A stretch of DNA of 64,000 nt, from NCBI GenBank assembly GCA_963811335.1, contig CAWERB010000023.1:186001-250000 (forward strand), written 5' to 3'. Position 1 is the stretch's first letter. Each line of letters begins with the position of its first letter. Below are positions 55,277 through 64,000 of this stretch, piece after piece. The translations under genes and the position numbers were made by a program. The notes beneath the pieces were generated by a model. It made no database searches, was not told where the DNA came from, and saw only the letters and a program-made list of their open reading frames with translations. This DNA comes from Trebonia sp963811335. Lineage in GTDB: Bacteria; Actinomycetota; Actinomycetes; Streptosporangiales; Streptosporangiaceae.

Positions 55277-56285
55277 ATGGAGTACACGCACCTGGGCCGG
55301 TCGGGCCTTGCCGTCAGCCGGCTCTGCCTCGGCACGATGAACTTCGGCTCGCTGACGCCGCCGGCCGACGCGCACGTGATCATGGACCGCGCGCACGAGC
55401 TCGGCATCAACTTCCTCGACACCGCCAACTCCTACGGCAGGCGCACGTCGCCGCCCGGGCTTGTCGCCGCCAACGAGCAGTCGCACGCCGGGTGGACCGA
55501 GGAGATCCTCGGCGACTGGTTCGCGCTCGGCGGCGGCCGTCGCGAGAAGACGGTGCTCGCGACCAAGCTCTACAACGACATGGGCAGCTGGCCGAACGAG
55601 GGGAGGCTGTCCGCGCTCAACATCCGCCGCGCCTGCGACGCCTCGCTGCGCCGGCTGCGCACCGACTACATCGACGTGTACCAGATGCACCACGTGGACC
55701 GGGACACCCCGTGGGAGGAGATCTGGCAGGCGATGGAGGTCCTCGTCGCGCAGGGCAAGGTCCTGTACACCGGGTCGTCCAACTTCGCCGGCTGGCATAT
55801 CGCGCGGGCCAGCGAGACCGCGCGGGCGCGCGGCTTCCTCGGCCTGGTAAGCGAGCAGTCGCTGTACAACCTGGCCACCCGGTGGATCGAGCTTGAGGTG
55901 CTGCCCGCCGCCCGCGCCTACGGCGTCGGCGTCATCCCCTGGTCCCCGCTCGAGGGCGGCCTGCTCGGCGGGGTGCTCGCCGCGGAGCGGGAAGGGCGCC
56001 GCCGCCTGGCCGGCCGGGCCAAGGCGGTCGTCGAGGCGAACCGGCAGCGCATCGAGGACTGGGAGGAACTGTGCGGCAAGCTCGGCGAGGCGCCCGCGCA
56101 CGTGGCCCTCGCCTGGCTGCTGCACCAGGACGGGGTGACCGCCCCGATCATCGGCCCGCGCACCCGCGAGCAGCTGGACAGCGCGCAGCGTGCCCTGGAG
56201 ATCCGGCTGGACGCGGGCACCATGGCGCGCCTCGATGCAGATCTTCCCCGGCTACAAGACAGCCCCCGAGCACTACGCCTGGTAG
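55277..56285 (+). CDS. Aldo/keto reductase, frameshift near the C-terminus
   Basis: An NADPH-dependent AKR of about 335 residues. The catalytic tetrad is in place: D48 and Y53 (FLDTANSYG), Lys in VLATKLYND and His in VYQMHHVD. The NADPH-binding end is APIIGPRTREQLDSAQRAL. At about 56235 the frame departs; the neighbouring frame reads QIFPGYKTAPEHYAW and then TAG at 56283-56285, the usual end of this subfamily, so one extra base is likely. Uncorrected, the frame runs to 56374 with an unrelated tail. Confidence 0.88.
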
Positions 56286-56361
56286 CGGAACCGGCCGGCC
56301 GCCGGCGGAGCCGCCCTAACCGGCCCGGCCGGCTGCGGGCGGCGTCCCGGCATACAGCAAT

Positions 56362-57596
56362 ATGGTGCCTGTGACGGACTCCGACCGCCTTATGCGCCGA
56401 CCGGGGACAGCCCGGGGAGATGAGTCGGCCACCAGGCCGCACGACCTGTTCACTGACCCGAATCTCGCCGAGCGGCTCGCCGCGACCCTCTCCGCGCAGC
56501 ATGCGCGGGCCGCTGCGCGCCCGCGCGACTGGGCGGAGTACCTCGACCAGTGCGCTGGGCGGATCGGGGCGCCGCTGCTGCGTTTCGCGCTCGGGCTGCC
56601 GCAGTCACCGCAGTCACCGCAGTCACCGCAGTCACCGCCGCCACCGCAGGCCGGCAGCGACGGCGAGCCGGACGCTCGCCGCGGCTCATGGGATGAGAAC
56701 GAGGGAAACGCCGTCGTCCCTGAGCAGTTGCACGCCCGGTACCGGCGGTGGGCGGCCACGATGGCGGAACTCAGCCACTCGCTGCCGATCGCCGAGCGGC
56801 TGCTCGCCATCCAGGCGGTGCTGTGCGTGGCCGGTCAAGGGTTGTGGGACGGTGACGACCAGGGCTGGTACCCCTTGCTTGCCGAGGCGGTGCGCGGGCT
56901 TGGCGACAGTGACCTGCCCGCCGAGGCGGAAGCCGCCGCGGGAAGCCTGGCGGCGGTCGCGCTGAGCATCCTGCGCGCGAGTGCTCCCCGCTACTGGCAG
57001 ACCCGCGAGACGCGTGACTACGCCGAGACCTCGAACGCCGTGGGGCACCTCCTGCTGGCCGCCGACCCGGACCGGATCGCGGAGTACGTCAGCTGGCTCG
57101 GCACCGCGTTCGGCTCCGCGGCGTTGCCCGCCGTCGTGCTTGACGTGGCCACGGAGGTCATCGACCCTGACCCGATCGCGGACGTCATCAGCGGACTGGC
57201 CGAAATCGGCCGCGACGCGCACGCGCACGGGCCGAAGCTGCTGCACCTGACCGGCAAATTCGGCAACCCGGTCCTCGCGGCGCTCGAAGGCGTGGGTGCC
57301 GTCCAGGACATGGACTTCGTCGGCGTCTGGGCCACCTCGACCGCCTGCCGTGGGCGTTCATCATCTGGCGCAGCCCCGATATGGTGATCGTCGACGGTCG
57401 GTCCGCCGCGCCGCTGTGGCAGCACAGGCGGCTGAGCCCACTGCAAAGGCCGAAGGCCCTGGCCGCGGGCAAGAACCTGTCCAGCGCGCCGCTGGTGTCG
57501 CACGGCCCCCAGAACCGCGCGTTCCCTGAGGCGGGCGCGCTGCTGCACCTGCTGGGGCTCTCCGCGCCGGAGCCGCCGACGGGATGCGGCCCCTAG
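56362..57596 (+). CDS. Hypothetical protein with QSP repeats, one frameshift
   Basis: About 411 residues if the frame is restored near 57336, where VGVWATS passes to DRLPWAFIIWRSPDMVIVDG in another frame. The protein is mostly helical (AAMAELSHSLPIAERLLAIQAVL-like segments) and soluble. Near residue 80 are four exact QSP repeats followed by PPPPQ, encoded by four 9-bp units (56601-56636). No family is recognised. The small minus-strand gene at 57603 ends seven bases past its stop. Confidence 0.58.
56601..56636 (+). repeat. Tandem repeat, four copies of GCAGTCACC
   Basis: Exact 9-bp units in frame inside the hypothetical gene; changes in copy number would keep the frame. Confidence 0.75.
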
Positions 57597-57602
57597 CGGG
57601 GG

Positions 57603-57815
57603 CTACTCTTCCTCGTCGGTCTCCATGACGACGCTGACCGAGTCGTTGGACAGCAGGAACGAGATGTCCTCAAGGGACTTGGCGATCGAGAACAGCAGGT
57701 ACGGGACCGCCGCCTGGGCGTCGCCGCTGAGCATGCCCGCCGCGACCCGCAGCTGCGGGCTGTAGTCGGAGCCGAGGTCTTCCTGTAGGTCGTCGAGCAG
57801 GCTGTCGTCGTCCAT
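57603..57815 (-). CDS. Small acidic hypothetical protein
   Basis: A 70-residue protein, MDDDSLLDDLQEDLGSDYS at the start and VVMETDEEE at the end, with a helical middle (AAVPYLLFSIAKSLEDISFLL, quoted in part: AKSLEDISFLL). It is strongly acidic. No family is recognised. It is convergent with the QSP-repeat gene. Confidence 0.52.
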   Translation of the reverse strand: MDDDSLLDDLQEDLGSDYSPQLRVAAGMLSGDAQAAVPYLLFSIAKSLEDISFLLSNDSVSVVMETDEEE

Positions 57816-57967
57816 CGGGCCCTTCCGTGGTTGGCGCGCCCGTGGTCGGCGCGACTGTTACGCGTGGCTCGCCCGAATGTAGGCGGCTTGGGAATCCTAG
57901 TGCAGGCCGCCCGCGCGGTGGCGACCGTGGTACCCCGCAACGCACTCGGAGCGCGCTTGGAACGACA

Positions 57968-58006
57968 AGTGCGCCGGACCCGGCGGGAAGCCGGGTCCGG
58001 CGCACT
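57968..58006 (-). terminator. Strong terminator downstream of the sigma factor gene
   Basis: AGTGCGCCGGACCCGGC (57968-57984) and its exact complement (57990-58006) form a 17-bp stem with a 5-base loop, 26 bases after the sigma gene stop. TTGTCGTT follows on the minus strand. Confidence 0.8.
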
Positions 58007-58032
58007 GCGCGCCGCTAATGAAAGCGGTGAAA

Positions 58033-59434
58033 TCAGGAGGCGAAGTCGAGCAGCGGCTGCGCCCGCGACGGGTGCCGCAGCTTGGACAGCGACTGCTTCT
58101 CAAGCTGGCGGATCCGCTCCCTGGTCAGCCCGAGCGCGCGCCCGATCTCATCCAGGGTGTGCGGGTTGCCGTCGTACAGGCCGAACCGCATCGCCATGAT
58201 CGTCGCCTCGCGCGGGGTGAGCGCGTCAAGCGCCGACCGCAGCTGCTCGGCCATGAGCTGCCGGTCGACAAGCTCCGACGCCTCCGGCGCGTCGACGTCC
58301 TCGATGAGGTCGCCGATCGACGTCTCGCCGTCCTCGCCGATCGTCGAGTCAAGGCTGATCGGCTGCCGGGAGGTGCGCAGCAGCTCCTCGATCTGGTCCG
58401 GGGTCCGGTCCAGCTCGACGGCCAGCTCCTCCGGGGTGGGCTCGCGGCCGAGGCGCTGGTGCATGTCGCGCTCGACGCGCGACAGCTTGGACAGCATCTC
58501 GAGCACGTGCACCGGCAGCCGGATCGTCCGCGCGGAGTCCGCGAACCCGCGCTGGATCGCCTGCCTGATCCACCACATGGCGTACGTGGAGAACTTGTAC
58601 CCCTTGGTGTAGTCGAACTTCTCGACCGCGCGGATCAGGCCGAGGTTCCCCTCCTGCACGACGTCAAGCAGGGAAAGCCCGCGGTCGCTGTACTTCTTGG
58701 CAACCGACACGACAAGCCGCAGGTTGGCCTCGAGCATGTGCGCCTTGGCGCGCCGCCCGTCCTCGGCCACCAGCTCAAGGTCATGCCGCGATTCCGGCGA
58801 CAGGCCAGGGTCGGTGTCCAGCTTGTGCTCGGCGAACAGCCCCGCCTCAATCCGCTTGGCCAGGTCAACCTCCTGCTCAGCGGTGAGCAGGCTGGTCCGG
58901 CCGATCGACTTGAGGTAGGTGTGCACCGAGTCGCCCATGGCGGGCGTCTGGTCGTCCAGGTCAACCCCGTCGGCGAACGCCGCGACGTCGGCCTCGATCG
59001 ACGCCACGTCGTCACCGTCGAAGTCCGCGTCGCCGTCAGCGGGCGCCGTCGCGTTCACCGCGGGCGCGGCGGGCGCGGCGGGCGCCTGGTCCGCGGCCTT
59101 CCGCGTGCGCGTCGTCTTCTTCGCGCCAGCCTCGGGCGCGGCCCGCCGCCGTGGCCGTCGCCTTGGCGGGCGCGGCCTTCGCGGCGGGCGCCGCCTTGGC
59201 CTTGGCGCGCGGCGCCTTCAGCTCGGTGTCCTCGTCGGCCAACCGCACGCCAGCCTCGCTCAGCTCGCGGAGGATGGACCGGCCCTCGCCAGGCGTGAGT
59301 CCCGCCTGCTCGAACGCGGTCCGCAGGTCCGAAAGGGACAGGTGGCCCTGGCTGCGACCGCGCTGAATCAGGTCGTCAACTCGTGACGAGCTCGCCTCCT
59401 CGTCAGCAGAGGCTACAGTTGCGATCCGCGGCAT
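58033..59434 (-). CDS. Sigma-70 family (group 1/2) RNA polymerase sigma factor, one frameshift in the linker
   Basis: A primary-type sigma factor of about 466 residues. The conserved part has region 1.2 (VHTYLKSIGRTSLLTAEQEV), region 2 (NLRLVVSVAKKYSDRGL, EGNLGLIRAVEKFDY, FSTYAMWWIRQAI), region 3 and region 4 (LTRERIRQLEKQSLSKLRHP). The N-terminal part, from ATG 59434 with GGAGG upstream, has a region 1.1-like segment (VDDLIQRGRSQGHLSLSDLR) and an Ala/Lys-rich linker. Near 59130 the two parts are in different frames, consistent with one extra base in a GC-rich stretch. HrdB/SigA-like; principal versus alternative status is not certain. Confidence 0.9.
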
Positions 59435-59517
59435 GAGGCACCTCCGTCCTTCTATACACGTACGCATGCCATGCGCCGTTCAATCAACACGACTTAGTAC
59501 GATCCCCGGTGACAGTC

Positions 59518-59559
59518 AGTGCGCCCCGCTCAGTTTTGCCGGCTATCGCGGGGGGCACT
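59518..59559 (-). terminator. Probable terminator of menE
   Basis: AGTGCGCCCCGC (59518-59529) pairs with GCGGGGGGCACT (59548-59559) with one mismatch, about 40 bases past the menE stop and upstream of the sigma factor promoter region. Confidence 0.55.
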
Positions 59560-59599
59560 CATAATTAACGCTCCGCGCTCGAGATTGTTCCCGTTGGCG

Positions 59600-60928
59600 T
59601 CACGTTCTTGCCACCTTGAGAGCTGCGAGGTCCGGTTTACCGCTGGGAAGCACCGGGATCGCGTCCGTCAGCACGACCTCGCTTGGGCAAGCGTAACGCG
59701 GAAGCCGCGCGCTTACTTGCGTACGTAGCAATTCTAGGCCAGGTGGATGTTCCCGGTCCGCCGGGACTACCACGGCGATGACCCGTTCGCCCCATTCCGG
59801 GTCAGGCCGGCCGACCACCACGACCTCCCGCACGCCCGGGCACGCCGCCAGCACCGCCGCGACCTCGCCGGGCACCACCTTGTGCCCGCCGGTGTTGATG
59901 ACGTCGTCGGCCCGGCCGCGGACCATGACCCGCCCGTCCGGCAGGACGCGGCCGAGGTCGGACGTGACGAACTCCCGGTACCCGGCGGCGGAGCTGCCGA
60001 GCCCAGAGTCGGCAAGCCCGGAGTCGTTAAGCACGGCGTCGTCAAGCACGGGGTCGTCGAACACGGCGGCGGTGAGGTCGGGCCTGCCGTGGTAGCGGTT
60101 CATCAGCACCGGCCCGGAGATCCGCAGCCGGCCGTCCTCGCCTTCCCTGACGGTCACGCCGTCGAGCGGCACCCCGTCGTAGACGCACCCGCCGCAGGTC
60201 TCGCTCATCCCGTAGGTGGTGACCGCGGTGACGCCGGCCGCGCGCGCCTCCGCGAGGACCGCCGCCCCGGCCGCCGCGCCGCCGACGAGCACGCACCGGT
60301 ACCGGGCCAGGGCCCGCGCGCCGCCGTCCGCCCCGGCGTCGGCACTGAGCAGCCGCGCCAGCTGGGTGGGCACGAGCGACACGTGCGCGCATCCGGAGTC
60401 CGCCGCGGCCCGCACCGCGCCCGCGGTCGCGCGCGCCGCGACCACCGGCTCGGTCTCGCTCACCAGGGACCGCACCAGCACCTGCAGCCCCGCGACGTGC
60501 GACGCCGGCAGGCACGCCAGCCACCGCTCGCCCGGCCGGGCACCGGCCCGGCGCAGCGACGCCCGCGCGGAATGGGTCAGCGCGGCCGCGCTCAGCTCGA
60601 CCCCCTTGGGCTCCCCGGTGGATCCCGAGGTGCCGATGATGACCGCCGTGTCCGCCGCCACCCCCGGCTGCCCCGAACGAGTGCGTGCCTCCCCGTCCGC
60701 GTCGATGACCGCGTCCGGCTGGAAGACGTCGATGAGCTGCCGCAGCCGCGCGGCCGGCAGCCCGGCGTCCAGCGGCAGGATCGCGGGCCCCGTCCCGTCA
60801 AGCGCCCGCGCGAGCGGGTCAAGCAGCCGCGCCGCGCCCGCCGCGCCGTCGAGCAGCACCGCGTGCAGCGGCCTGGTTCCCGGCTCGGGCGGGCGCTTGA
60901 CGGCGGGAACTGAAGTCACGGGTGTCAA
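59600..60928 (-). CDS. menE: o-Succinylbenzoate-CoA ligase MenE
   Basis: A 442-residue adenylate-forming ligase that activates o-succinylbenzoate in menaquinone synthesis. The AMP-binding loop is IIGTSGSTGEPKGVELS, followed by TTYGMSETCGGCVYDG, VTSDLGRVLPDGR with the conserved Asp, and a C-terminal Lys in LPSGKPDLAAL. A four-unit 15-bp repeat adds DDPVLDDAVLNDSGLADSGL to a surface loop (60006-60065). It is divergent from menC and menD, whose products make its substrate. Confidence 0.88.
   Translation of the reverse strand: MTPVTSVPAVKRPPEPGTRPLHAVLLDGAAGAARLLDPLARALDGTGPAILPLDAGLPAARLRQLIDVFQPDAVIDADGEARTRSGQPGVAADTAVIIGTSGSTGEPKGVELSAAALTHSARASLRRAGARPGERWLACLPASHVAGLQVLVRSLVSETEPVVAARATAGAVRAAADSGCAHVSLVPTQLARLLSADAGADGGARALARYRCVLVGGAAAGAAVLAEARAAGVTAVTTYGMSETCGGCVYDGVPLDGVTVREGEDGRLRISGPVLMNRYHGRPDLTAAVFDDPVLDDAVLNDSGLADSGLGSSAAGYREFVTSDLGRVLPDGRVMVRGRADDVINTGGHKVVPGEVAAVLAACPGVREVVVVGRPDPEWGERVIAVVVPADREHPPGLELLRTQVSARLPRYACPSEVVLTDAIPVLPSGKPDLAALKVART
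60006..60065 (-). repeat. Four 15-bp tandem repeats inside menE
   Basis: Imperfect units of the form AGTCGTTAAGCACGG (60006-60020, 60021-60035, 60036-60050, 60051-60065), in frame. They encode an acidic insertion in MenE that typical homologues lack. Confidence 0.65.
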
Positions 60929-61073
60929 GCGTAAACCGGCCGCCGGCCCGGCACGCTCGAAGGGCCTGCTCGGGCGGTGGGCACCCGGCGGGCCGCTCGC
61001 CGCCGGGCGCTAAAGTGCGTGGGAGCGGCCGCGCGGCCTGGCCTTCGCGGCCCTGTGCGGTAGGAGGGTAACC

Positions 61074-62108
61074 GTGCGGGCAGGACGAGTGCGAGGTGAG
61101 GCAGTGGACGGCGGCACGCTGAAGGAACTGCCGGAGCTGCTCGGGACGCTGCGCGCGTTCGCCATCCCGATGCGGACGCGGTTCCGCGGCATCACCGTTC
61201 GGGAGGGAGCGGTCATCCAGGGGCCCGCGGGCTGGGGTGAGTTCTCGCCGTTCACCGAGTACGGGCCGGCCGAGTCGGCCCGCTGGCTGGCCAGCGCGAT
61301 CGAGTCGGCGACGGTCCCGTGGCCCGCCCCGCTGCGGGACGCGGTGCCGGTCAACGTCACGGTCCCCGCCGTCGACCCGGAGCGCGCCTACCAGATCGTC
61401 GCCGCCTCCGGCTGCCGGACCGCCAAGGTCAAGGTGGCGGAGCGCGGGCAGGGCAGCGGCGAGGACATCGAACGGGTCGCCGCCGTCCGCGACGCGCTGG
61501 ACGCGGCGGGCCCGGGCGGCCGGATCCGGGTGGACGCCAACGGCGGCTGGTCGGTGGATGAGGCGGCCCGGATGCTGCGCGCGCTCGGCCGGTACTCGCT
61601 GGAGTACGCCGAGCAGCCCTGCGCCACTCTCGACGAACTCGCCGCGCTGCGCCGGCTGACCGGCCTTCCCGTCGCCGCCGACGAGTCGATCCGCAGGGCG
61701 GAGGACCCGCTGCGGGTGCGGGCGGCCGGGGCGGCCGACATCGTCATGATCAAGGTGCAGCCCCTGGGAGGGGTCCGCGCGGCACTGCGCGTGGCGCAGG
61801 CCTGCGGACTGCCCGCCGTCGTGTCAAGCGCGGTCGACAGCTCCGTCGGGCTCGCCGCCGGCGTCGCCCTCGCCGCCGCCCTGCCCGAACTGCCCTACGC
61901 GTGCGGCCTCGCCACCATGTCCCTGCTCACGGGCGACGTCACCGCCGAGCCGCTGGCCGAGGAAGGCGGCATGCTCCCGGTCCGCCGCCCCGCGCCCGAC
62001 CCGGACGCGCTCGCGCGGTGGGAAACCGACCCGGAACCCTGGCGCCAGCGCGCGCTCGCGGCCGCGGCCCACCTCGAGTCCGCCCGCGCCGCCGGCCGCC
62101 CATCATGA
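61074..62108 (+). CDS. menC: o-Succinylbenzoate synthase MenC
   Basis: A 344-residue enolase-superfamily enzyme that dehydrates SHCHC to o-succinylbenzoate. The catalytic lysines are in TAKVKVAE (K-x-K) and IVMIKVQPLGG; metal ligands are in RIRVDANGGW (Asp), LEYAEQPC (Glu) and VAADESIR (Asp). The GTG at 61074 has GGAGGG seven bases upstream. menD follows 67 bases downstream, and the TGA stop is embedded in a GATAACAGC motif. Confidence 0.92.
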   Translation: MRAGRVRGEAVDGGTLKELPELLGTLRAFAIPMRTRFRGITVREGAVIQGPAGWGEFSPFTEYGPAESARWLASAIESATVPWPAPLRDAVPVNVTVPAVDPERAYQIVAASGCRTAKVKVAERGQGSGEDIERVAAVRDALDAAGPGGRIRVDANGGWSVDEAARMLRALGRYSLEYAEQPCATLDELAALRRLTGLPVAADESIRRAEDPLRVRAAGAADIVMIKVQPLGGVRAALRVAQACGLPAVVSSAVDSSVGLAAGVALAAALPELPYACGLATMSLLTGDVTAEPLAEEGGMLPVRRPAPDPDALARWETDPEPWRQRALAAAAHLESARAAGRPS

Positions 62109-62121
62109 TAACAGCAAGAAG
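62107..62121 (+). repeat. GATAACAGCAASAAG motif, copy at the menC stop codon
   Basis: GATAACAGCAAGAAG followed by CGCC, an exact match. The first two bases form part of the menC TGA. Confidence 0.55.
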
Positions 62122-62175
62122 CGCCAAGCGCGTCGTTGCGCGGGCCGGCGGCCGGGCGAAGGCGGGGGCGGCGCG

Positions 62176-64000
62176 GTGAACCCGTCGACCGCGTTCGGCC
62201 TGGTGCTCGCCGATGAGCTCGCGCGCTGCGGGCTGCGCGAGGTGGTCGTCGCGCCCGGGTCCAGGTCCACGCCGCTCGCGATGGCATTCTGGGAGCTCGA
62301 CCAGGCGGGACGGGTGCGGCTGCACGTCCGCGTCGACGAGCGTTCCGCGGCGTTCACCGCGCTCGGCCTGGCCAAGGCGTCCCGCCGCCCGGTCGCGGTG
62401 CTGTGCACGTCGGGCACCGCGGCGGCGAACTTCCACCCGGCGGTCATCGAGGCGGACGAGTCCGCCGTGCCCTTGCTCGTGCTCACCGCGGACCGGCCGC
62501 CGGAACTGCGCGGCACCGGGGCCAGCCAGACGGTCGACCAGGTCAAGCTGTACGGCTCCGCGGTCCGCTGGTACGCCGAGTCGGGCGTGCCGGAACGCCG
62601 CCCCGGCCTGGCCGGCTACTGGCGCTCGCTGGCCTGCCGCGCCTGGGCGCACGCGGCAGGCGCCCCTGGCACCCTGCCAGGCCCGGTTCACCTCAACCTC
62701 CCGTTCCGCGACCCGCTGGTCCCGGACGTCGGCCCGTCGTCTGATAACAGCAACAAGCCCGCGAGGGCAGAGCCCGCGGACGGCCTGCCCGCGAGCGCGG
62801 GGAGCGCGGACGCGCGTCCGGTGGACGTACTGCTCGCGGACAATGACTGGCCGGACTCGCTTGCGGGCAGGCCCGATGGGGCGCCGTGGACCCGGATCGC
62901 CGTCGGCGGCGCGGCCGCCGCGCCGCTTGAGCTGCCCTGGGCGGAGCGGGGGGTGGTCGTGTGCGGTGACGGCGACTACGACGCGGCCGCGCTCGTCGAA
63001 CTAGCCGAGCGGGCCGGGTGGCCGGTCCTCGCCGAGCCGTCATCCGGCGCGCGGCGCGGCCCGGGCGCGCTGGCCGGCTACCAGTACCTGCTCGCCTCGC
63101 CCCGGTTCATGGCGGAGCACCGCCCCGAGGTCATCGTCTCGGCCGGGCGGCCCGGGCTGACCCGGTCGCAGTCCGCGCTGCTCGCCCTGGCGGGCACCGC
63201 GGGGACGCCGGCCGTCCGGCACGTCGTCATCGCCTCCGGGCCCGGGCTGTGGGCCGACCCGCAGCGCGGCGCGACCGACGTCGCGGCGGCGGTCCGGCTC
63301 ATCGGGGCGCCCGCCGTGGTGCCCCGCCGCTGGCTCGGGGCATGGCGGCGCGCGGACGCGGCGGCGGCGCGGGCCGCGGGCGCGGTACTCGATGCCTGGC
63401 CCGCCGCCCGGGACGGCGGCACCGCGCCTGCCGCGCCGTCCGCCGGGCTTCCCGGGCCGTCCGCCGCGCGGCATGCGGCCGGCCAGGCGAGCGGCACGGT
63501 GCGCGGCGCCCTGTCGGAGCCGGGCGTCGCCCGCGAGCTGGTCACGGCGCTTCCGGAGAACGCGCTGCTGTGGTGCGGGAACTCACTGTCCGTTCGCGAT
63601 ATCGACCTGCTGCTGCCGCCGTCGCGGGCGGACGTCCGGGTGATCGCGAGCCGGGGCGCGAGCGGGATCGACGGCACCTTCTCCACGGCCGCGGGCGCGG
63701 CTCTCGCGCACGCCGCGCGGTGCCCGGGCGCGGTCGCTTTCGCCCTGATCGGGGACCTGTCGCTGCTGCACGACGCGCCTGGCCTGGTGATCGGGCCCGG
63801 CGAGCCCCGGCCCGACCTGTGCGTGGTGGTGGTGAACAACGACGGGGGCGGGATATTCGCGGGCCTGGAGCCCGCCGCGTTCCCCGGGCCGTTCGAGCGG
63901 GTCTTCGGGACACCGCACGGGGCCTCCATTGAGCACCTGGCGGCGGCGTTCGGCATCCCGTACACGCTCGCCGAGCGGCCCGGCGACCTCGCGAAGGCGC
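62176..64000 (+). CDS. menD: SEPHCHC synthase MenD, 3' end outside the window
   Basis: A thiamine-diphosphate enzyme that joins isochorismate and 2-oxoglutarate in menaquinone synthesis; 608 codons are visible. The N-terminal part is STAFGLVLADELARCGLREVVVAPGSRSTPLA (in parts), with CTSGTAAANFHPAVIEA. The ThDP/metal site is AFALIGDLSLLHDAPGL and VVVNNDGGGIFAGLEP. The region between PVHLNLPFRDPLVP and the second domain has an Ala/Pro/Asp-rich insertion that starts with a GATAACAGC motif (encoding SDNSNK). The GTG at 62176 has no strong ribosome-binding site. Confidence 0.93.
   Translation, partial: MNPSTAFGLVLADELARCGLREVVVAPGSRSTPLAMAFWELDQAGRVRLHVRVDERSAAFTALGLAKASRRPVAVLCTSGTAAANFHPAVIEADESAVPLLVLTADRPPELRGTGASQTVDQVKLYGSAVRWYAESGVPERRPGLAGYWRSLACRAWAHAAGAPGTLPGPVHLNLPFRDPLVPDVGPSSDNSNKPARAEPADGLPASAGSADARPVDVLLADNDWPDSLAGRPDGAPWTRIAVGGAAAAPLELPWAERGVVVCGDGDYDAAALVELAERAGWPVLAEPSSGARRGPGALAGYQYLLASPRFMAEHRPEVIVSAGRPGLTRSQSALLALAGTAGTPAVRHVVIASGPGLWADPQRGATDVAAAVRLIGAPAVVPRRWLGAWRRADAAAARAAGAVLDAWPAARDGGTAPAAPSAGLPGPSAARHAAGQASGTVRGALSEPGVARELVTALPENALLWCGNSLSVRDIDLLLPPSRADVRVIASRGASGIDGTFSTAAGAALAHAARCPGAVAFALIGDLSLLHDAPGLVIGPGEPRPDLCVVVVNNDGGGIFAGLEPAAFPGPFERVFGTPHGASIEHLAAAFGIPYTLAERPGDLAKA
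62743..62757 (+). repeat. GATAACAGCAASAAG motif, copy within menD
   Basis: An exact GATAACAGCAACAAG followed by CCCGCGAGG. It encodes DNSNK at the start of a low-complexity linker in MenD. Confidence 0.55.

Overview
The window is very GC-rich, densely coded DNA that reads as the chromosome of an actinomycete, probably a filamentous genus near Streptosporangiales (inference). The markers are an actinobacterial suf operon with a Rieske protein inside it and sufU at its end, mycothiol-dependent (maleylpyruvate isomerase-type) and F420-dependent (LLM) enzyme families, an XRE-DUF5753/DUF397 pair, an actinobacterial VLRF1 peptidyl-tRNA hydrolase, a SARP-type regulator, hopanoid HpnH and cydABDC. 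No phage, CRISPR array, rRNA or convincing tRNA was seen.

Layout. 1-3566: 3' part of the suf Fe-S operon (sufD end, Rieske, sufC, sufS, sufU, sufT). 3952-11057: PLP dehydratase, SseB-like protein, VLRF1 release factor, ABC-F ATPase with its small HTH partner, ABC exporter. 11103-15527: sulfotransferase, lipoprotein, and a sulfonate/nitrate-type ABC importer (ssuABC-like). 15661-19394: DinB protein, methyltransferase, and hpnH divergent from a tetR gene. 19541-25726: cytochrome bd operon cydABDC. 25794-34512: accessory stretch with an XRE/DUF397 locus, transporters, a Rieske oxygenase, and a truncated hydrolase next to a repeat. 34523-36405: a decayed IS607-type element (truncated tnpA, tnpB in four frame segments) between 14-bp direct repeats. 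36553-46044: STAS protein, sorbitol-type dehydrogenase, rhomboid-like/DUF2156 membrane protein, aldolase, small phasin-like protein, MFS plus flavodoxin fragment, GntR-XRE regulator, HAD hydrolase. 46385-53767: SARP/AAA/TPR regulator, F420 oxidoreductase, uronate-dehydrogenase-like protein, DUF8094-like membrane protein. 53860-64000: trpS with a Trp-codon leader peptide and attenuator, aldo/keto reductase, group 1-type sigma factor, and menaquinone genes menE, menC and menD (menD runs off the end).

How the genes connect: menE, menC and menD make the menaquinone that cytochrome bd (cydAB, assembled with cydDC) oxidises. SufCDSU builds Fe-S clusters for proteins such as HpnH and the Rieske enzymes. 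trpS looks like an auxiliary tryptophanyl-tRNA synthetase controlled by ribosome-mediated attenuation.

Two window-wide observations matter. First, at least a dozen otherwise well-conserved genes, including the sigma factor, sufT, cydC and trpS, are broken by what looks like a single-base shift. Residual sequencing indels are the simplest explanation, and such genes are annotated as whole loci. Second, two kinds of dispersed repeat occur: a short motif GATAACAGCAASAAGCG (five good copies and one degenerate, all on the plus strand) and a roughly 105-bp structured element with TTTACCGGTAAA ends (two copies).
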